The notes below the pieces were generated by a model. The model saw only the letters and a list, made by a program, of their open reading frames with translations, was not told where the DNA came from and searched no databases. From NCBI GenBank assembly GCA_963576725.1, contig OY755237.1, positions 64,643,423-64,707,422 on the forward strand: DNA of 64,000 nt. The letters run 5' to 3'. Made by a program: the position numbers and the translations under genes. How positions within the stretch are numbered: the stretch's first letter is position 1; every line of letters begins with the position of its first letter. Source of the DNA: Azorinus chamasolen. Its lineage: Eukaryota > Mollusca > Bivalvia > Cardiida > Solecurtidae. Shown here one piece after another: positions 58,045 through 64,000 of this stretch.

Positions 58045-60350
58045 GGTAAATCAGCAATATATATTGCATTTAACCATTAACAACAATACATGCGAACTAT
58101 GGCATATACATTTGTACAAACAAAATAAAGAATTACAAAGCAGCAAGAGTATCCAGGGTAGTTTTATTGAAATGCATACACTCTTGATATATTTACCTGT
58201 ATTTATTAAATGTTTCCTTTTTGTCGTTGACACAAACGCGCTAAATGTGTTAACAGTAGACCAATGAACGTTACCAAAATATTTTCTACGAATTTCTGTG
58301 TATTTGCGGCAACACAGTAGAAAATGATAATTACTTTCAAGATTATGATTACAAAGTTTACAGAATCTGTTTTCTCTTAATATTCCACTGAATCGTCCAG
58401 ATTCAATCTCAAGAGTATGAGAGCTTAATCTAAAACGAGAAAATATGTGGCGCAGCTCATTAATCGTAATTTTATTTAGATATTCTTCGAAGCAAAAAAA
58501 CTGTTTTTAAACTTACAATACGGACTTATTTTGGCCATCGAATTAATTGAATCATTCTAATCTTGAATAAACTGGTCTCTTAGACGCATCTTTATTAATG
58601 GTACATAATTAGTATCAGCATCAAAATTTAACCGTACATCAGTAAGTCCAAGATGATCAATAATTCTTTTGACCCAGCAAATACTGTTTACATTATTGCA
58701 CTGATCAATAAAAACGTCGTACATCGGTGAACCAATTTTACTTCTTTTCTTACACCAGAATTTAAGTGACCGTTCTTTACAAAAAAAGCGTCAATGGGAA
58801 TCTTCCTAATTCACCATACACGGCTGAATATAGGTGTTTTTTTAACACCAAGTAAATATTTACAGAATCTTAGGTGCAACTTATCAACTTCTTTCAAATT
58901 ATAAACACCCCAAACCTCAGCCCCGTATAATACAGTTGGAACAATCAAACTATCGAACAGCGCAAGATTTATCTTGACATCAAAATGAATTTTTGTCAAA
59001 AAGATACACAAGACTTGAATAGGCCTTTAGAGCCTGATCATGCAAACACTTTACAGCATTCTTGAAAGTTCCAACGTGGTTAAATATGATGCCTAAATAT
59101 GTGAATTTGTTTACTATGTCTACTTGTTCTCCATTTATGTAAAATTCAATATTATGATTACTTCTACGTTTTTCGAATATTATAAACTATGTTTTGAGAC
59201 ATTTATTGTTAGACCCAATTTAACAGGGTATTGGTAAATGCTATCAATTTGTGACTGCAAACTAATAGGATCTGTAGTGAACAGAACAATATCGTCAGCA
59301 AAAAGAATTAGGTATTTTGATAATAATTCAAAATCCTTATCAGTTAATGATTGAAAATCAAGGCCGTTTGTCACCCTTTTTATTTATCGGAACAATAGCC
59401 CATGTGGTTCTACCATCTGGATATATGCAAGAATCAAAAATATAATTGAAAATAGTGCAGAGAAACGGAGCGATAAAGGGTTTTACATCCATAAAGAAGT
59501 CCACTATATTATTGTGTAAGTCACAGCTTTTGTGCCGTTTTAAAAAAGACATGACTTTTTCTATTTTGTCAAAAAAAAGAAGAGAAAAGACATGAATCTA
59601 AATCATTTATATGAAGATCATTATTAACATCGCCATCAAAATTATCAGATATATTAGTATGAGTGGCAGAGATTTAAATGTTGAGAAAATGCATGCATTT
59701 CTCCAGAATTTTCTGGGTGACGACTTTTGTAGATTGCACATCTTTACCTTTTCCTTGTTTTAATATATAAATTTAGCACGGCGTTTAATTTTATTGTAAG
59801 CTACTCTATTAGACAAAAATAACACTTTATTGTCATAATTTGGGTTACTATAGAAACGTCTCACAATACCTTTTTTGAATGTCTGCATTCGTCATTAAAC
59901 CATTTGCAACGTTTAATAGTACTCGTTTTACTTGTGGAGATTGTCTTTCCAAAATATTTGAATGACATATCATAGATTAGAACAGACAATTGTGACATAT
60001 AAAGATTAATGTCTATTTCACTTATAACAAGTTTATCAGTGAGCTCATCAAACAATGGTTTATAGCTGTACAATTTATTAAAAACTCTTAGGATTTGGAC
60101 GAATCCCATACTAGTCTGTCATAACAACCGTTATTTTCGGATAGTAATTGTATATTATAAACAAGGTTGAATGATAATGAACAATGGTCGGAGAATTCCA
60201 AGAACTCAGAAACAGCAAAATTAGTTACAAAGTTCGGGTCACAAATCAAATAGTCCACTAAACTGCACACTGGCCTGTTTCATAGCTTACCGTTATATGT
60301 ACAACTAGCACTATCAAGACGTTCATTGCAAATAACTACACCATTCTCTT
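58045..60350 (-). mobile_element. LINE (EEP endonuclease + RT), 5'-truncated and broken
   Basis: Read on the minus strand from 60350 downward: the end of an EEP endonuclease (LVDYLICDP and EFSDHC), a linker, WAIVPINKKGDKRP (start of RT), then YLILFADDIVLF (RT catalytic motif), then PTVLYGAEVWGVYN, and a cysteine tail (CKLCN, HFLLCC) near 58330-58400. Several frameshifts and stops break it. The RT part between KKGDKRP and the catalytic motif is missing at about 59370. Confidence 0.85.
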
Positions 60351-61124
60351 CACTCTCTTACACCCGGTTACATTACATACCTCTGTAGTTGGCTCAGAAA
60401 GTAGTCCGAAATGAAACTAACTCCCGTACAAAACAGAAAGTAAATTGCTTGTATGTTTCTTTGACAGTTTAACAGAAGAAAAGCAAAAGGCTGGGATTTC
60501 CCATAAGTTATGTGCCCTTTGGGGTTATAGCAGAATGCCAGTGCCTTATAAGAAGTTCGGAATCTATAATTTGTAGAAACTGTTTTTAAAATATTTAGCA
60601 GACATCATTCCATTTTACTTGTTTACATTTGCGCAATACTCGAAGCGTAAAGCGGCATGAAAATATGTCATCAAATTTTCTCTGAAATTAAACTGTATTT
60701 CCAGTTTTATGATAAAATAAAAAGCTATTTATTCTTGATTCAGGCTATTTTGATATAAACTATCGACTAAGATAACCATAAAACACAAACTAATAGTTTT
60801 GCCAAGATTCTTGGCATGAGCCCATCGCAGAGGTGTATGTGAGAGTAACGAATGACAACTCTGCAGGGAGATTGCATTCTCTTTACACATATTCAACAAG
60901 TTAATACCGTAATTGTATACCGTATTGTCCTGATTTTTACGCTCAGTAAAGAGTCACGCAGATCAGGTCCAGACGGTCAATCTACGAAACATTCTAAATT
61001 TATGTCGGGATATAATCAGGTAAATCATCCGTGCGTGAATTCGTAACACCAGTAAAATAAATAACCAATCAATGCAGAACCAGACTGAACAACAGAACAA
61101 CAACTGTCTCCGAAGTGGCACCCA
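60351..61124. other. Region between the LINE and copy 3
   Basis: No recognised repeat or coding region. Confidence 0.4.
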
Positions 61125-61273
61125 CTTGTAAAATGCCATGTTATTTTCGATTTTAAATACTCACAGTATGGAGCCTACCGCTAGTAAATTACCGCTACAC
61201 TATTTCTACAAACTCTTCCAGTCACTACTGTCTTATATTGTATCTATTTCACCCATACCTGATATGAACTTGT

Positions 61274-61415
61274 ACAGTAAAACCTCTCTAAACCGGACGT
61301 TAATATTAGTATCAAAACAGGTCTTTCAGACAGGTGGCAGCTTAATGCAGGCTGAATGTCATGCAGAAAGCTCCCAAAGGACTTTCACCCTGCATTAAGC
61401 ATCCACCTAATAGAT
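61274..61415. mobile_element. TA MITE, copy 3 counterpart, right end deleted
   Basis: Left TIR and core as at 1126; the right quarter is replaced by unrelated sequence after CATCCACCT. Confidence 0.7.
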
Positions 61416-61914
61416 ATATTTTATTAGGAAAGTGTGACATGTTACAGAGACTTTGTATTAGACCGCAGTGAGATTCCCTGACTAATTATATATTTATGTT
61501 GATTACTGATACTCGTCAATTATCCCTAAAAATAACTTATTAACCCTTTACTCCATGAACACGCTCCAGTAGGAGCCATCTAATCAGGGTCTGCTCTGTT
61601 TACTTTTGGAATGATATATATCTGATTGAAAAATGTTGTTTTCATAACCAAACAGTTTGTCTTCATATTCTGCTATAAAATACATCTTATTTATTATTAC
61701 TTACCTGATAACTGATGGAGTAAATGGACAAATAAAGAAAAACCCTGTAATGTTATTTTCTCATGGTTCTGTAACCTTGACCTTTATGTTACCGAAAGTG
61801 CCTTACGGTAACCCAGCTAGACTTAATTCAACAACGTTCAGGATCAGCCACCACATTAATCATGGTATGCATTGTCACTATTTAGAAAAAAGTTTTTGTT
61901 CACCCTTTCTACAT

Positions 61915-62164
61915 TTAACCCTTCGCTTACTATTCGCGTCAATATACCTACCTGTAAATAGTGCAGGACCAGATGAGACAGCTCCTGCAGGAGCTGTCTC
62001 ATCAGGGCCTGCACTTTTTACAAGTTGATTGTGCAACCAATGCACTCCACGGCAGTGATTGGACAGCGATATACGGGTACACAGTGAAGATATATGTAAT
62101 TATACAACAGGGCATGGGTAAAGAAGGAGAACTGTATTTTAAAATTCAGCAAGAGAAGTGTTAA
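61915..62164. mobile_element. TTAA MITE, CCCTTCGCTTGCT family (copy 3, separate insertion)
   Basis: Same family as those at 1911 and 19305 but at a different TTAA about 90 bases further from exon 1. Both TTAA ends are intact. Confidence 0.9.
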
Positions 62165-62268
62165 AACTGTATATCGTGGTCAGATGTAACATTGAAAGCA
62201 ACAGCTGACCAGTATCTCTTCATTTCACAAATGCCCGGATATCGTTTCAAACTTAATTTGGTTTCAGG

Positions 62269-62493
62269 ATGTCTCGCAGATGGGTTGGAAATGTTCTTGT
62301 CCTGGTACTTATGTGCGCACTCATAGCACTATTGTATCAGTATGGCGCAGGTCTTCTGACAGAGGAACGACCGACTAAACAAGCAACACAAGGTTTCATC
62401 AGAAACAAGTCAATACATAAAACAGAAATGAGCAAAGTACCCAATGTGCCAATTGAAGTCTTTGACGAACTGATGGAACTTAACGACAGGCAG
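62269..62493 (+). CDS. FkbM-type methyltransferase gene, exon 1, copy 3
   Basis: These are 75 open codons starting MSRRWVGNVLVLVLMCALIA and ending LNDRQ before GTTAGT, with the same acceptor and single G before the ATG as the other copies. Changes against copy 1 include N3R, T20A, N50H, Q70E and K74R. Its remaining exons would lie beyond position 64000, so whether this copy is a complete gene cannot be judged. Confidence 0.85.
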
Positions 62494-62547
62494 GTTAGTA
62501 GCCTAACTTTGAATATGAACGATTTGTTTAACATCGCAGGTTTAAAA

Positions 62548-63006
62548 CAAGAGCTGTCCGCAGACAGCGCGTTCCACTTTCTTTAGTGCTGGATAGTGTA
62601 GTGGAAGTCTAAGTCAGAAAGGGCAGATAACTATAGCAAAATTAATTTTAGGGTTACCTGCCCTTGTGGAATGGGCCCCCCCTGGTAAAAGTTAACATGC
62701 ATACCAAATTTGAACCAAATATGTTGGACAGTTTCTGAGACATGGACCTTAACATAAAACTTAACCAACAATGAAAAATCTAAGTCGTAAAAGGGGCATA
62801 ACTATGGCAAAATTAATTTTAGGGTTACCTACCTTTGTGAAATGGGGTGTCCTTGTGATAGTAAACATACATACCAAATATGAACCAAATATCTTTGATG
62901 GTTTTTGAGAAATAGACCTTAACAAAAAGATTCACCAACGCCGATGCCGACGCCGACGCCGACGAGAGGGTCATGACAATAGCTCCACGTTTTGAAAAAG
63001 TGGAGG
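62548..63006. mobile_element. 459-bp insertion in intron 1 of copy 3
   Basis: Absent at the matching site of copies 1 and 2 and flanked by TAAAA on both sides (62543-62547, 63007-63011). It holds a repeated GGGCATAACTATGGCAAAAT-type block and GCCGACGCCGACGCC near the right end, like common dispersed mollusc repeats. Class not assigned. Confidence 0.65.
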
Positions 63007-63082
63007 TAAAATAATGATTAACTCATAAATAGCAAATGTAAGACACAGAATTCTTGACCACCACACCTCCCTGAGTAACCGG

Positions 63083-63972
63083 ATAGATTTCACGGCTCAT
63101 AGCGCCATGGCTTGGTTCAGAGATTTCACGGCCCATAGAGCCACGGTTTGGTTCATAGATTTAACGGCCCATAGAGCCACGGTTTGGTTCATATATTTCA
63201 CGGCCCATAGAGCCACGGTTTGGGTAATAGATTTCACGGCCCATAGAGCCACGGTTTGGTTCATAGATTTCACGGCCCATAGAGCCACGGCTTGGTTCAT
63301 AGATTTCACGGCCCATAGAGCCACGGGTTGGTTCATAAATTTCACGGCTCATAGCGCCACGGCTTGGTTCATAGATTTCACGGCCCATAGATCCACGGCT
63401 TGGTTCATAGATTTCACGGCCCATAAAGCCACGGCTTAGTTCATAGATTTCACGGCCCATAGAGCCACGGTTTGGTTCATAGATTTCACGGCCCATAGAG
63501 CCACGGTTTGGTTCATAGATTTCACGGCCCATAGAGCCACAGTTTGGTTCATAGATTTCACGGCCCATAGAGCCACGGCTTGGTTCAGAGATGTCACGGC
63601 CCATAGAGCCACGGTTCGGTTAATATATTTCACGGCCCATAGAGCCACGGTTTGGTTCATAGATTTCACGGCCCATAGAGCCACGGCTTGGTTCATAGAT
63701 TTCACGGCCCATTGAGCCACGGTTTGGTTCATAGGTTTCACGGCCCAAAGAGCCACGGCTTGGTTCATAGATTTCACGGCACATAGAGCCACGGTTCGGT
63801 TAATAGATTTCACGGCCTATGGAGCCACGGTTTGGTTCATAGATTTCACGGCTCATAGCGCCACGGCTTGGTTCATTGATTTCACGGCCCAAAGAGCCAC
63901 GGCTTGGTTCATAGATTTCACGGCCCATAGAGCCACGGTTTGGTTCATAGATTTAACAATCCATAAAGCCAT
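63083..63972. repeat. 36-bp tandem repeat, about 25 copies
   Basis: Units of GGTTCATAGATTTCACGGCC followed by CATAGAGCCACGGTTT. Long frames on both strands are open because 36 is a multiple of three. Copies 1 and 2 carry only two degenerate units at the matching place (about 2520-2575, 19913-19970). Confidence 0.95.
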
Positions 63973-64000
63973 GCGTTAATAAACAAGCAAGCAAACAAAC

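Larger units (their letters stand above)
61125..63972 (+). repeat. Segmental duplication, copy 3 (diverged, extends past the window)
   Basis: Homology to copies 1 and 2 begins near 61125 (matching about 980 in copy 1) and covers the region upstream of exon 1, exon 1 itself and the start of intron 1. Copy 3 lacks the MITE at 1565-1765 and the MITE just before exon 1 in the other copies. It has its own insertion (62548-63006) and a large 36-bp repeat array. Its second exon would lie to the right of the window. Confidence 0.9.

Noticed and set aside
63097..63813. Long frames on both strands over the 36-bp repeat (GREIYEPNRGSM-type units)
   Set aside because: Same artefact: a 36-bp period keeps several frames open at once on both strands; it lies in an intron of copy 3.

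Overview
The window looks like repeat-dense, AT-rich intronic and intergenic DNA from a bivalve mollusc. The evidence is split genes with GT-AG introns, tRNA-derived SINEs, decayed EEP/RT LINEs, a Ty3/gypsy fragment, long microsatellites and a very high density of short palindromic MITE-like elements of a kind common in bivalve genomes. A dreissenid or myid clam is a guess only. No bacterial, organellar or viral genes are seen, and no bona fide tRNA or rRNA gene.

The only gene I can model completely is on the + strand, in four coding exons (19566-19790, 21362-21517, 24447-24689, 26240-26596). They join in phase 0 to 326 codons plus a stop. The protein is a predicted single-pass membrane protein with an FkbM-type SAM-methyltransferase domain. 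Its first two exons and flanks lie in a segment that is duplicated: copy 1 is 1-4704 and copy 2 is 17396-22245. Copy 1 carries intact exons 1 and 2 but no exons 3 and 4. A third, more diverged copy (from about 61125 to the window end) has exon 1 at 62269-62493 and runs off the right edge. An older paralogous block (14285-16200 versus 53245-55385) shows that an earlier, larger duplication lies beneath these. A decayed partial copy of exon 3 sits in intron 3.

Layout: 1-4704 copy 1; 4705-17395 transposon debris (LINE tail, SINE, a 1.4-kb TIR element, minisatellites, many MITEs); 17396-26596 the complete gene, with a roughly 50-bp minisatellite and several MITEs in its introns; 26597-34021 microsatellites, a CpG-rich patch with a CCAAT/TATA arrangement, and a 1.76-kb inverted-repeat element; 34265-35790 gypsy fragment; 35790-61124 mostly repeats (hAT-like, SINE, LINE and many TTAA and TA palindromic elements), with two tiny candidate exons near 56.4-56.5 kb; 61125-64000 copy 3, ending in about 25 copies of a 36-bp repeat.

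The most unusual signal is in the palindromes. Elements with TTAA ends (TTAACCC termini, piggyBac-like) and elements with TA ends (CAGT termini, pogo/Tigger-like) both carry spacer-less palindromic cores. Most centre on CTCC TATA GGAG or a variant, and most keep a fixed A-versus-T difference between the two arms. The paralogous segments also give empty-site and filled-site comparisons that order the insertions in time.
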